A stretch of DNA of 64,000 nt, taken from NCBI GenBank assembly GCA_035048495.1, contig CM068545.1, positions 46,122,450 through 46,186,449 of the forward strand. Direction: 5' to 3'. The notes under the pieces are model-generated. The model worked only from the letters and a program-made list of their open reading frames with translations. It had not been told where the DNA came from and did not search any database. Source of the DNA: Euptelea pleiosperma. Lineage: Eukaryota; Streptophyta; Magnoliopsida; Ranunculales; Eupteleaceae. Positions 13,317-22,669 of the stretch are shown piece by piece. Positions within the stretch are counted from its first letter, which is position 1, and every line of letters starts with the position of its first letter. Position numbers and translations under genes: made by a program.

Positions 13317-13490
13317 ATTATTCTCTTGCTTTCTTTAAGCATTGTTGGAGTATTATAAGGTGACTTATGAGGGTTGTTAAGGAATGCCAAGATGATCCTT
13401 ATCTCGACAAGTGTTTTAAAAGTACCATTATTACTCTCATCCCTTCGAAAGGAGTGGATTTCCTCAGGGATTTTAGACTGAGGTTGGCAG

Positions 13491-14100
13491 CCTAGTTAGC
13501 AATTCGACATACGGTAAAAAACTGGGGAGGGAAACGTTCGAATATAATTCGATTTGAAAATGAGAAATACGGTCAAAAATTCTGTCAAATATGAGGGGAA
13601 CGGCAAATATTCGGCACAAAATAATCGGGTTTAATAAGATTTTACTTCAAAAATTCAAAACAAAAAATTCGGCATACGAATATTAGACATTATATTATAT
13701 TATATATAGCTTATGTAATGGGCATGCAAACTAAATAACAAAACTTGGGCTTTAAATAAAGTCTTTTTATAAAATAGTAAATATGGGGTTTGAGCTGGAT
13801 ACTACGGGCCAGACTTGAGTTTTAAACCTCAACAATCTCTCTTATATATTGAAATTATAGGTAACATGATATAAAATCCTAAAAATATATTCTCCTTGTC
13901 TTCTTTTGTTTTTTATTTCTGCATTTGTTAAGAGTTACGGCTTCTTATATTTTTTCCAAGTCCGGAATCTGTTGGTCGGTCTGTGTGCTAGACTCAATCC
14001 CGATTCCCCGAACAAGAAGGGCATGGCAACTTGGAGAAGTCGATTGGCAGACACCCCACCGCCAGTCGTGAATCATTGTCCTAACTTGAAGGAAGAGCTT

Positions 14101-14142
<42 letters not shown>

Positions 14143-14473
14143 GAAGAGAAAAATCAAAGACGTACTGGAAGTTGTCCGACCGACGATTATAGTTGAGACG
14201 ACGGTGGTGTTGTGCATGTAAGGTATATGGCTTGGAGAGGACGTAGGGTGGGGATTGGACTTGTAGAGTTTTCATGGAGGGTTTTTTATTTATGCCCAAC
14301 GTTCTTTTTAGAAGTTTTATTGAAAAACCAGAAATACGAGTTTTAACCGGATTTAAGGATAAATGACGAATAATCCGTACAGTTCAATGTGTACGGTCAT
14401 TTAAAACGTTTTTTTCAAAAAAACTTGCCATTCGCATATCATACGCATTTGGTGCGCCGAATTGCTAACTAGT
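13491..14473. mobile_element. hAT-like non-autonomous DNA transposon (983 bp)
   Basis: The terminal inverted repeats are CCTAGTTAGCAATTCG on the left and the complement of ACTAGTTAGCAATTCG on the right, 15 of 16 matching. The flanks are an 8-bp duplication, GTTGGCAG and ATTGGCAG, with one difference. An 8-bp duplication is the hAT signature. Internally it has AATTCGGCA-type subterminal words and a GA microsatellite, and no transposase. It interrupts the LINE reverse transcriptase remnant. Confidence 0.75.
14097..14150. repeat. GA microsatellite
   Basis: Run of GA dinucleotides with a few interruptions inside the hAT-like element. Length is likely polymorphic. Confidence 0.85.
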
Positions 14474-14564
14474 ATTGGCAGTGCACATGATTATCTTCAA
14501 AGCCTTAGCTTCGATAATGAAAATGGCTATCGTGATGCAGGAGCATTCTACTATAATGGTCCAT

Positions 14565-14946
14565 TGTTACACCAAATCTTTGCCTGGTTAAGCAAGTAGA
14601 TCCCATAAAGATTTGCTTTATTTATTTTTTTAATTTAATTAGGATTTTTCAATTAAAGTTAGATTTTGTTTCCAATTAGGATTTTATTATTGATTGCAGT
14701 AGTTGACGTGTATTAGGACTTTCTTATTCAATTTGATTAGAATTAGGAAAGTTAGGTCAATGATAAATAGAATGTAATCCTTGATTTCAAGGAATGACTT
14801 GATTGAGGAAATTTCATATTGATTTTCTCTCTGAGGAACTCTTTCGTGGTGCAAAATCACACTCTATCTTGTTGCGAAGCCAAACTACTTCGGTGCGAAG
14901 CCAAAGGTCCTATCACAAATCGTAGGGTGGTCTTCCGCCCTGCGTC
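14565..14946 (+). mobile_element. 5' LTR of a fragmentary LTR element
   Basis: AT-rich segment that ends GCGTCA just before an initiator-Met primer site, so it is read as a 5' LTR. A TGTTAC start is possible at 14565 but is not confirmed by a second LTR: no matching 3' LTR is seen in the window. Confidence 0.5.
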
Positions 14947-14951
14947 AAATT

Positions 14952-14963
14952 TGGTATCAAAGC
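14952..14963 (+). other. Primer-binding site, initiator Met tRNA
   Basis: TGGTATCAAAGC, one mismatch from the perfect plant initiator-Met site, between the LTR end and the ORF start 25 bases further on. Confidence 0.75.
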
Positions 14964-14988
14964 AAGTTCGAAACTCCTAATCAGAAAA

Positions 14989-15621
14989 ATGTCTCAGAAA
15001 TCACATTCTTTGGCAAACGCATTAAACAACCAGATAAGACGTATGGAACACAACCTGGACAAGCAGATCAATATCCATAAGAAGGCCATCGAGGACTTCA
15101 ATAAGAAGATCTTCCCCCCAAATCGTAGACCAATGCCGCTCGTCGTGAAAGCCGCTACTGTCGCTACTCCAAAGTGCACTTCCATCAGACCCTTTGGTGA
15201 TAGAGTGATCATGAGGAACAAAACTGTAGAGGAAACCAATAACAAGCTTGACACTGCATCTGTTACAGCAGTAACAGAAGAGACAAGCTTATGGGAAGTT
15301 AAATCAAAAGGAGACGCCAATCAAGATCAAGATGAAAAGCAAGAACAAGACCAGGTTGTAGCCCTCATCGACACCTCTCCCAAAAAAATCATAACAAGAA
15401 ACTTCTGCCATGTGTGTCACGCACAACAAATTGAGTTTGTCCAAAACCACCTTCGTGTGCTTCACGAAACATTGGACTCTACTAGGGCTCCTATGAAAAC
15501 TATGCGCGAGAAGATGCTTGAACTTACCAAAACATCAAATGACGATGGTGCTTGGTTTTGCAATATTTATCTTTCCAAGTTTGACGTCTCAGTAGATCTT
15601 ACCCATCCAGAGTTGCATTAG
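14989..15621 (+). CDS. Retroelement ORF containing a captured Cpn20 fragment
   Basis: 210 residues beginning 25 bases after a primer site, the usual place for gag. Residues 1-50 are charged and probably helical. Residues 51-83 (VVKAATVATPKCTSIRPFG, DRV, TVEET) closely resemble the plant chloroplast 20-kDa co-chaperonin Cpn20 at the junction of transit peptide and first Cpn10 domain. The similarity then stops and acidic, Gln-rich sequence follows (DQDEKQEQDQ), with a CHVC pair near 137-140 that is not a CCHC knuckle. I infer capture of a host exon by the element. The ORF is open, but the downstream frames are broken. No helicase, protease or RT is present. Confidence 0.6.
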   Translation: MSQKSHSLANALNNQIRRMEHNLDKQINIHKKAIEDFNKKIFPPNRRPMPLVVKAATVATPKCTSIRPFGDRVIMRNKTVEETNNKLDTASVTAVTEETSLWEVKSKGDANQDQDEKQEQDQVVALIDTSPKKIITRNFCHVCHAQQIEFVQNHLRVLHETLDSTRAPMKTMREKMLELTKTSNDDGAWFCNIYLSKFDVSVDLTHPELH

Positions 15622-16310
15622 CAGTGCATGAGCTTATTGGGTTTGGAACCAAATGCAATTGAGGATGAAGATGGTACCAAGCATGTACATCTAGAGGAGC
15701 ACAGGGAAGCAGGAGTGAAGATCTCCAATACCACTTTGACTACTTCGTTTTTCCCTATAATAGAAGATTCTGTTTTGCAGAGATCCCTGGTCCTTTACCA
15801 GAAACAAGATGAAGAAATGCAAGCCAAACTTCCCGTCTCGTCATTTCGTGGGTCAGAACCAGGGAGAGTTTCAACTGCTGATGGAGAGAAGACCAAATCC
15901 ATGCTGTGCTGAAGATCCAAAAGGCTTTCCGAAGTATTTCAGTGAGAGCATGAAGATAGATACCATACCAACTACTATTGATAACGTGGAGGTAATATCT
16001 GAAGATAGATATAAATGGTTGCATTGATGGTGGTAGTAGCTTGCTTACTAGCCCTGTTGATATTGTGGAATTTGAATCTGGAGTTGGAGATTATTCTACG
16101 AGTGGAGATGGCGATGGTAAACTAATCTGTGAAGATGTTGAGGGCATTGAGGGCATTGATAGGATTGGGAGCCAACCATATTCTCCGGAGGACTCCACTT
16201 CTGATGCTTTGGGTGGATTAGATAATCTAGATCATACGGCTAATAATTATTCAAGCGGAAGGATTGGGACTTCTGCAGTTGATTTCGTGCAGGTCAATTT
16301 CCGTTAACAA
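15622..16310 (+). mobile_element. Continuation of the Cpn20-carrying element, broken frames
   Basis: Two open stretches (about 15,628-15,912 and 16,041-16,307) follow in different frames. The second is acidic and Gly/Asp-rich (GDYSTSGDGDG). I recognise neither. They may be further captured sequence or the rest of the element's ORF. No RT or integrase motif is visible. Confidence 0.4.
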
Positions 16311-16606
16311 TTACAATTCGATATTTGGAAATTCCATCGCACTATCGATCAGGCAGTGATTATCTAGCATGGATGAAAGGCCTTGATAGCTTGAGACTGA
16401 CAACCACCATCGGCAGTAGCGATTCTGGGAGCAGTAACGTATAGATCTGACGCAGCAGACCTGGATATCCATGTCAATGGAACCTGAAGAAGAAACCGAA
16501 GATTTATACCAAAGCCACACTGTCACTCGTAGGAACGGTTACAAGTATGTTTTATGTCAAACGGAATTTATACCAAACTAGAATATGAAAATATTCCTTA
16601 CATCAA
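16311..16606 (-). mobile_element. 5' end of a Sirevirus-like LTR, inverted
   Basis: On the minus strand the segment begins TGTAAGGAATATTTTC and continues through TTGTAACCGTTCCTACGAG. This is the same start as the LTR at 41,956. Only the U3 start is present; it abuts the resumed LINE sequence. Confidence 0.65.
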
Positions 16607-18408
16607 CAGCTTCCTTTTCAATCTTGTTTAATGGTTCTCCTGTTGGCTATTTCAGGAGTTATAGGGGTTTGAGGTAAGGGGATCTCCTATCTCCCACCTT
16701 GTTTATTGTTGTAGTAGAGACTCTCAACATGATGTCTACGAAAGTGGAAGCGAGAGGGGGTTATTAAAGGTTACAAGGTTGGTGAAAACGATCCTACTAT
16801 ATCACATCTACAATTTGCAAATGATAATCTTCTTTACTGAAGCATCTCACAGTTAGTTAAGATACATGAGATGTACTCTTGGATACTTTGAAGCGATCTT
16901 GGGTCTTCGTATTAATCTCGCCAAAAGTGAGATGTTTGGAGTGGGGGATCTAGTTAATCTGCATAATCAAGCTAGTAGCATGGGGTGTAAGATTGGAACT
17001 CTTCCTACCACTTATCTTGACTTACCATTGGGAGTAAGTTACAAAATGAAGTAGATTTGAGATCCGACGAATGAGAGACTTGAGAGAAGATTAGCCTCTT
17101 GGAAATATAGGTACCTTTCCAAAAATGAAGAGGTTACTCTCATCAAGAGTACCCTTTTTAGCATTCCCATCCATAGAATGCCCCTCTTTTCCATCCCAGC
17201 CAGTATTGCAAACAGATTGAAGGATGACCAGAGATTTCTTGTGGAATGGGAAGGACGACATCCAAAAATACCATTTAGTTGATTAGAAGACCGTACGGTT
17301 GCCTAAAAAAGGTGGTGGTTGGGCTTCAAATGAGAGATGAACAAAGCTCTCTTGGGTAAACGGCTCTGGAGTTTTGGTTTGTTTGGGGAAGTAGGAAGCC
17401 TGTGGCACAAAATGGTGGTTTCCAAATACGGCTGCAAGTTTAATGGGGTGGGAAAATAACTTGATCTATTCTACTTGTGGTGTAGATGTTTGGAAATGTA
17501 TCTTGAAGATCTCTAAAATCTTCAAGAAAGGTATCATGTTCAAGGTCGAGAAAGGTTATAGGGTGAGATGATGGAAAAATGTATGGTGTGACAATAACAA
17601 TCTCCAATCCAATTTTCATGCTTTTTCTGCAATGTCAAATTTGCAGGTGGGACTTGTTTAGAACTGTATGCTTAAAGATGATAAAAATTTATTTCTCGGA
17701 ATTTGAGTTTGAGAAGGTGCATCAATGATTCAAAGATAGATGATAGCTCATTACTTCTTAATAAGCTAGAGTCGGTTCCCACCCCTAATGATGAGGAAGA
17801 TTAGAAGATGTAGAAATGGGATTCAGAGGGAGATTCTTAATGCGATCGTTTTACTCAGCCTTTTCTAGCCAAGGCCTATCCTCATACCTTGTTTTTAGGA
17901 TTTAAAACTCGCTCTTCTCATTTAAGGTGGCTTTTTTAAGATCCTCATAGTGGACCATCTCATCAATTGGGGGCGAATTATGCCTAATACATGCTTCCTA
18001 TGTAGGTCCACCGCAGAATCAGTAGATCATATTCTTATCCACTGCTCTCCTACGGTTGAGATGTGGTGTGAGTTTCTCAAGCTCTATGGAACTAAATGGA
18101 CATTACCAAAATCAGTCTCAGAGGCCTTTGCGGGGTGGTTTGCAGATGCTTTTGACTCTTAGGGAGGTATTTTTTGGAGATTTCTTCCCTTTGCCATTTG
18201 TTGAGCCATTTGGAAGGAGAGGAACATCAAATATTATTTTGAAGACTAAAGCATCGTTTATTTTTTTCGTAGTTTGCCTTGGAATAAAGGGTGTTAGATT
18301 AGAAGATTTTGTGTTTAGATGAGAGGAGGTCTTGACCGGCATTAGAAGAGGATGGTTATTGAATAACTCCATATCATATGTCTATGGACATGTCCACGTT
18401 CCGGCCTT

Positions 18409-18545
18409 CTTTTTTTTTTTTGATCGGTAAAAGGATATATATTAAGAGGGCTGAGGAGGCCCAAAAAGCACTACAGATCAGCAAAGAAAAGGAGAAGAGC
18501 AAACCCCCAAATCTGTGACGGACACCGACACATGTTTGTGTCATT
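18409..18545 (-). mobile_element. LINE 3' tail, inverted
   Basis: A T-run followed by GATCGGTAAAAGGATAT; read on the minus strand it is a typical LINE 3' end running into poly(A). It has been 5'-truncated to little more than 100 bp. It lies in the intron next to exon 5. Confidence 0.5.
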
Positions 18546-18935
18546 GTTACATAGGTCACAAGTCACCATATTAAATAGCTAGGAGTTACCGTTCCAACAT
18601 AGCAGATTGCTGGGTCCAAGAGTTGGAACCTGTGCATCATCTTAAAATTAGGTTGTTAGACTTTCCCAATTTTCCCCTTGTTAAAATTCCACAACACAGA
18701 ACCTCTCCCTCCCCTTCCTCCAATTAAAATCTTTTTTCTGCTCAAATCTATTGCTCTAAACTACATAGATCATCATTGACGGTGATTGGCCAAAATCAAA
18801 GCAAATTATGGGACAATGCAGTTCAACAAACAAGTGATTCAACACATATGAATGTTGAGCCCCTTTACTGTTTTATTAGGATATACTATATCATTATTCC
18901 CCTCATGCAAATATAAAATCAAAGAAGGATGTTAC
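18546..18935. other. Intron sequence, nothing recognised
   Basis: I searched this stretch by eye for the missing helicase exon (Val-Asp-Trp-Leu start, MHGDMPQ, ARGxDVQQ) and did not find it. Confidence 0.6.
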
Positions 18936-19055
18936 CTTTCGCTTTGTGTTGCAGAAAATAACAGCTTGGGTGATGGTAAGGGTATCATAGAGATCGCACA
19001 AAGTATCAAACTTCCACTCTTCTCTTTCAACAGCAACAAAGAATTGTTTGATTCC
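18936..19055 (-). pseudogene. EIF4A3: eIF4A-III exon 5
   Basis: 40 codons, phase 0, from [16 protein letters not shown] to VIFCNTKRK, the opening of the second RecA-like domain. Acceptor GGCAG, donor GTAAC. The family's next exon (starting Val-Asp and containing motif V) should follow, but is absent from the 13.1 kb before the next recognisable exon. Confidence 0.93.
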
Positions 19056-19166
19056 CTGCCATTAAATAACAAGAATGACAAAAAAAAGATAATAAAGAAG
19101 ACACAGGCATCATATTCAAGGCCAATGCTAGCAGAAAAAACGGGGACAAGCAAGAGTAATGTTTAC

Positions 19167-19274
19167 CTCCAGCGTCAATTCATCACGCTTCACAAGTATC
19201 CTGACAGGATCTGTCATAAACTTGCTTGTTATTTCCAATATTTCATGAGGAAGAGTTGCAGAGATCAAAACAAC
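19167..19274 (-). pseudogene. EIF4A3: eIF4A-III exon 4 (motif III)
   Basis: 36 codons, phase 0, from [12 protein letters not shown] through [23 protein letters not shown] is motif III, which couples ATP hydrolysis to unwinding. Acceptor ATGCAG, donor GTAAAC. The preceding intron is 947 bp and holds nothing recognisable. Confidence 0.93.
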
Positions 19275-20221
19275 CTGCATGAACAGTCCGTATATTTCAG
19301 AAACTGCCACACCATCATTTGATAAACAAAACCATTTTTTTTTTGCAACCCCCAATGAAGTGAAGTTTGTCGCCCGAAACCACGATAGCAAGGTGATATA
19401 TGCAATGCAATGGGGTTGTTGATCCATTAGTGGTCATAATTCATTTGTTGTGCAAGTGTATGCCCATATTAAAGGTTTAAAATCTCAGTCTCGTTTAGCG
19501 TCTCAGTAAGCTGATGGAATTAGACATCTTGATGAAGACCGAACGAGACCCTAGAACAAAAAAACAAACCATATCTCTTGATTCACCATGTAGATCTATT
19601 AAACTAAACCATTTTAAACACTTAATTTGGCTAAGACGATGTTTATCTTTTATATGTTTCATAAAAGACACATACACCATAAAAAAAAGGTTTTAATCCA
19701 TTAATTTTCTTTTATAAGATGATATTGATAACTTACTAGAATGAAACATCTCACAGCTATAACTGCCTGAGTAAGATACTTCGAACCATGCCCACACTAG
19801 CATGTGTCAGTAGTGTATGGATGAAAATTTGGACATGGACATGAGAGTTTCAGTTATGGTGACATTAGCAAACCCAATATGCTGCCACATCCTTATAAAA
19901 CATTTATAATATTAAGGTTGTGGTCTTCTATAATTTTAGTTCATATGAACAGAATATACATGCATTAAAAGACATAATCTATTTACACAAGCACATGCAC
20001 GCACGTGCACACACACACACATATAGATATATAGTAAGTTGAAAAAAGTCAAAAAACTATTTAAATTATAGAACCAAAATAGTTACCACATGCATAACTA
20101 GCTAAGACCTAAAGCATCCAAGTGAAGAAAAGTTTGTAATGATAATTACATAATAACATGATATGCCTTGTACTAGCTAATCATCCACTAAGTCAGCAGC
20201 AAAGCATTATGATGGACGTAC

Positions 20222-20302
20222 CTGAAGCTCTGGTGGAAGATATCTGTAAACATCATAAATTTGATCCTTGAACCCTCTGCTCAGCATCTCATCAGATTCA
20301 TC
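20222..20302 (-). pseudogene. EIF4A3: eIF4A-III exon 3 (motif II)
   Basis: 27 codons, phase 0 on both sides, encoding [19 protein letters not shown] to PPELQ. DESD is the eIF4A-III form of the Walker B/DEAD motif. It is separated from exon 2 by a 95-bp intron. Acceptor ACAG, donor GTACGT. Confidence 0.93.
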
Positions 20303-20397
20303 CTGTCTCAGTATCGTGGATATGGAAAATCAGCCCATTCCCATCCAACTCAAAAATACAAATCTATGTATATACTAAAAAGTAGAAGAAGACTCAC

Positions 20398-20638
20398 AAG
20401 GACTAATAATTTGATAGCTCTGGTGCGTAATGTTCTTCTCTTGATCATGTCACAGACTCGGCCCGGTGTTCCAGATACTACATGGACCCCATATTCTAGT
20501 TTCCTTATATCCTCACCGACGCTTTTTCCTCCGATGCATGCATGGGCCTGTATATTTATGTAATCACCAACTGCCAAAATTACTTTCTCAGTCTATGCAG
20601 CGAGTTCTCTCGTAGGTGACAGGATCAATGCTTGGACC
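20398..20638 (-). pseudogene. EIF4A3: eIF4A-III exon 2 with in-frame TAG
   Basis: The acceptor TTTTTACAG is followed by a base completing Glu108, then VQALILSPTRELAA, a TAG stop at 20593-20595, and [30 protein letters not shown] and AIKLLVL to a GTGAGT donor. The stop replaces the Gln codon CAG of the family (C to T in a CHG context). It truncates the protein shortly after motif Ia, about 124 residues in. The rest of the exon is unblemished. Confidence 0.92.
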
Positions 20639-20770
20639 CTGTAAAAACAGACATGATTGATCAAAAATTAAAAAACAACAAAAAAAAGAATTCATGGAGT
20701 CCATAATTAACATCAAAATAACTCAGTCCACACTGAAAATGAATAATAACAAGCTCCATACTTTTCTAGC

Positions 20771-20928
20771 AAAATCAAAATGGAGGTGTCCTACCATCTC
20801 TACCATATTCAACGTTACCCAGGTATGTGTATGAGTCTAGATGTCAGAAAAATCAAAATGGAGGTGTCCTACCATCTCTACCATATTCAATGTTACCCAG
20901 GTATGTGTATGAGTCTAGATGTCAGACT
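20771..20928. repeat. 78-bp direct tandem duplication
   Basis: Two adjacent near-identical units starting AATCAAAATGGAGGTGTCC and ending GTCTAGATGTCAG, differing at one base (AACGTT versus AATGTT). Located in intron 1 close to exon 2. Simple replication-slippage duplication. Confidence 0.85.
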
Positions 20929-21092
20929 TGCTCGACTCCAAATGCATATAGGGTCACAATCATATAATTGATAATACATCCATAATATTAAGTCGTGCCC
21001 TATTATTATTAAATCTCACAAAAAAAAGTCTTCCATTTTTTTACAAGTAAACAAATATTTTGAGCTTCCTAAAAAACTTTGTAACATAACAT

Positions 21093-21300
21093 ATTAATGC
21101 AGGGGCATTTTCACACCGGGCTCGAGTGGGGCAGCCTGCGTATATGGGGCACACTCGGGGTGGGATGGCCCGTGTGAAATGGGACCCATGAAGGAGGGTT
21201 CGACCGAGGGCCTGGATCATGGGCTGTGAGATAAAGGAATTTAATCTCACGCTACCAACAGTAGCGGCTTTTGGGGAGTATTGGTTAAATGTCCTTCATC
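21093..21300 (+). repeat. TRIM left LTR
   Basis: 208 bp, same length as its partner. Contains GGGTTCGACCGAGGGCC in the middle and TTTTGGGGAGTATTGG near its end. Confidence 0.85.
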
Positions 21301-21352
21301 AAAGTGGTATCAAAGCGGGAGGTCTCGTGTTAGAGACTCCTCACCGGGGGTG

Positions 21353-21560
21353 ATTAATGCAGGGGCATTTTCACACCGGGCTCACGTAGGGCAGCCTGCG
21401 TATATGGTGCACACTCGGGGTGGGATGGCCTGTGTTAAATGGGACCCATGAAGGAGGGTTCGACCGAGGGCCTGGATCATGGGCTGTGAGATAAAGGAAT
21501 TTAATCTCACCCTACCAACAGTCGCGGCTTTTGGGGAGTATTGGTTAAATGTCCTGCATC
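21353..21560 (+). repeat. TRIM right LTR
   Basis: 208 bp copy of the left LTR. The end, CCTGCATC, is a better inverted partner of the start, GATTAATGCAGG, than the left copy's CCTTCATC. Confidence 0.85.
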
Positions 21561-21564
21561 ACAT

Positions 21565-22531
21565 TTTCAGGTAGCCTAAGTTATACCCTACATGGATCCC
21601 ATACCTTACCCATTGTCGGTTTAAGTCAAAACACTTGAAAGAACCATGTATCATAGTTCATAGTACATAGTACATAGTACTCTTAAAGTGTTAGGTACAA
21701 TGTAGTGAACACAATGATCTGCGAGGATCGGTAAGTCCAGCAATTCCATCAAAACCAATAACAAGGACCACATTAAGATGTCAACATTCTCTCGTTACTT
21801 CATCTCAACCCTCATCCTAAGAGCATACAACTCCTAAAGGCAATCCCATAAACAAAAAAAAAAGATATCAATCTCCTTGCCACGCTAGTTCCTTTCATGT
21901 GTGGTAGCATTTTCGCTTCCCTCCAACCACCTGCATCCTTTACATGACGATGTTCCATATGTACATCCTTCCATCAAGAAGATCCCACAACTCTCACATC
22001 CTTTCATCTGAACCCTCTTCTTATGAGCATGCCTTGTTGAGAGCCTCATTGAGGGCCTTGAGGCAACCTTGCCACTACTCCCAAATCATATCTTATCCCC
22101 ATACTTACCAATAAAAAAAAAACAAAAACCAAATATCTCATCAACATACTTAGGAACATATACCTCACATCACAAGGCATTTATTGGATCAACAACATAT
22201 CAATCAATTGAAGATACTCTTCTTCAAAGTAGAATACCCCAAGTCCAATGAATTTTAATTTAGGACTTGCCCAAGCAGTACCAGACCTGTATTAATGCTA
22301 GATCTGAATGAATGGAGGTCTACTGCTAAGTTCAGATTTTTTGGCAGGGATAACTGAGGGAACTAGATTTAGAGGAACATCTTACCAAGCATCTGCCAAA
22401 AACTTTATACTCTCTCTTGCGCTTAGTCGAAAACCTAATCCCCTGCTAAAGAGTTACCACCACCACATTCCTTGTCCTCCAAACCCTAGACTCTCTACTC
22501 CAAGTATTTGCCCTCACATCTTGTCACCTCC
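21565..22531. other. Intron 1 sequence, nothing recognised
   Basis: No gene or element ends identified. It contains a short CATAGTA repeat near 21,655-21,680 and an A-run near 22,110. Confidence 0.5.
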
Positions 22532-22669
22532 CGTACACACATAATTTTATTTTTTTATAAGTATAAGCTTTATTGGGCCAACGCCAAGAGAGAACAAAGC
22601 CTAAGCTAAAGAGGTCGAGATGACCTACAAAGCGCAAAGGCAAGCCAACAAAGACAAAAAGAGAACCAA

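Larger units (their letters stand above)
13317..18330 (+). mobile_element. Decayed plus-strand L1-type LINE, split by insertions
   Basis: Pieces of a LINE ORF2 read forward. Before the first insertion there is a reverse transcriptase stretch with TIITLIPSKG and DFRL. After 16,607 there is NGSPVGYFRSYRGLR, a VVVETLNMM region, QFANDN where active LINEs have QFADD, and NLAKSEMFGVGD. Near 17,950-18,170 there is a zinc-finger RT-associated domain (CFLCRSTAESVDHILIHC). It ends near an EDFVFR motif. Many stops and frameshifts. Within it sit a hAT-like element and an LTR-element fragment. Confidence 0.75.
21089..21564 (+). mobile_element. Complete TRIM with ACAT target duplication
   Basis: Two 208-bp direct repeats (21093-21300 and 21353-21560), both beginning ATTAATGCAGGGGC and ending GTCCT(T/G)CATC, flank a 52-bp middle. 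The middle starts with a primer site TGGTATCAAAGC (21305-21316) and ends in a polypurine stretch (CCGGGGGTGA). ACAT precedes the first repeat and follows the second. No coding capacity: a terminal-repeat retrotransposon in miniature. The two LTRs differ at about seven or eight positions, so it is not new. Confidence 0.85.

Noticed and set aside
13906..14196. 96-codon frame within the hAT-like element
   Set aside because: Ends in a translated GA microsatellite (ERERER); no transposase motif.
15417..15430. CHVC pair as a possible gag zinc knuckle
   Set aside because: No His and third Cys at the required spacing; not a CCHC knuckle.
21041..21250. 69-codon minus-strand frame in the TRIM
   Set aside because: TRIMs have no coding capacity; the frame is not kept in the second LTR copy.
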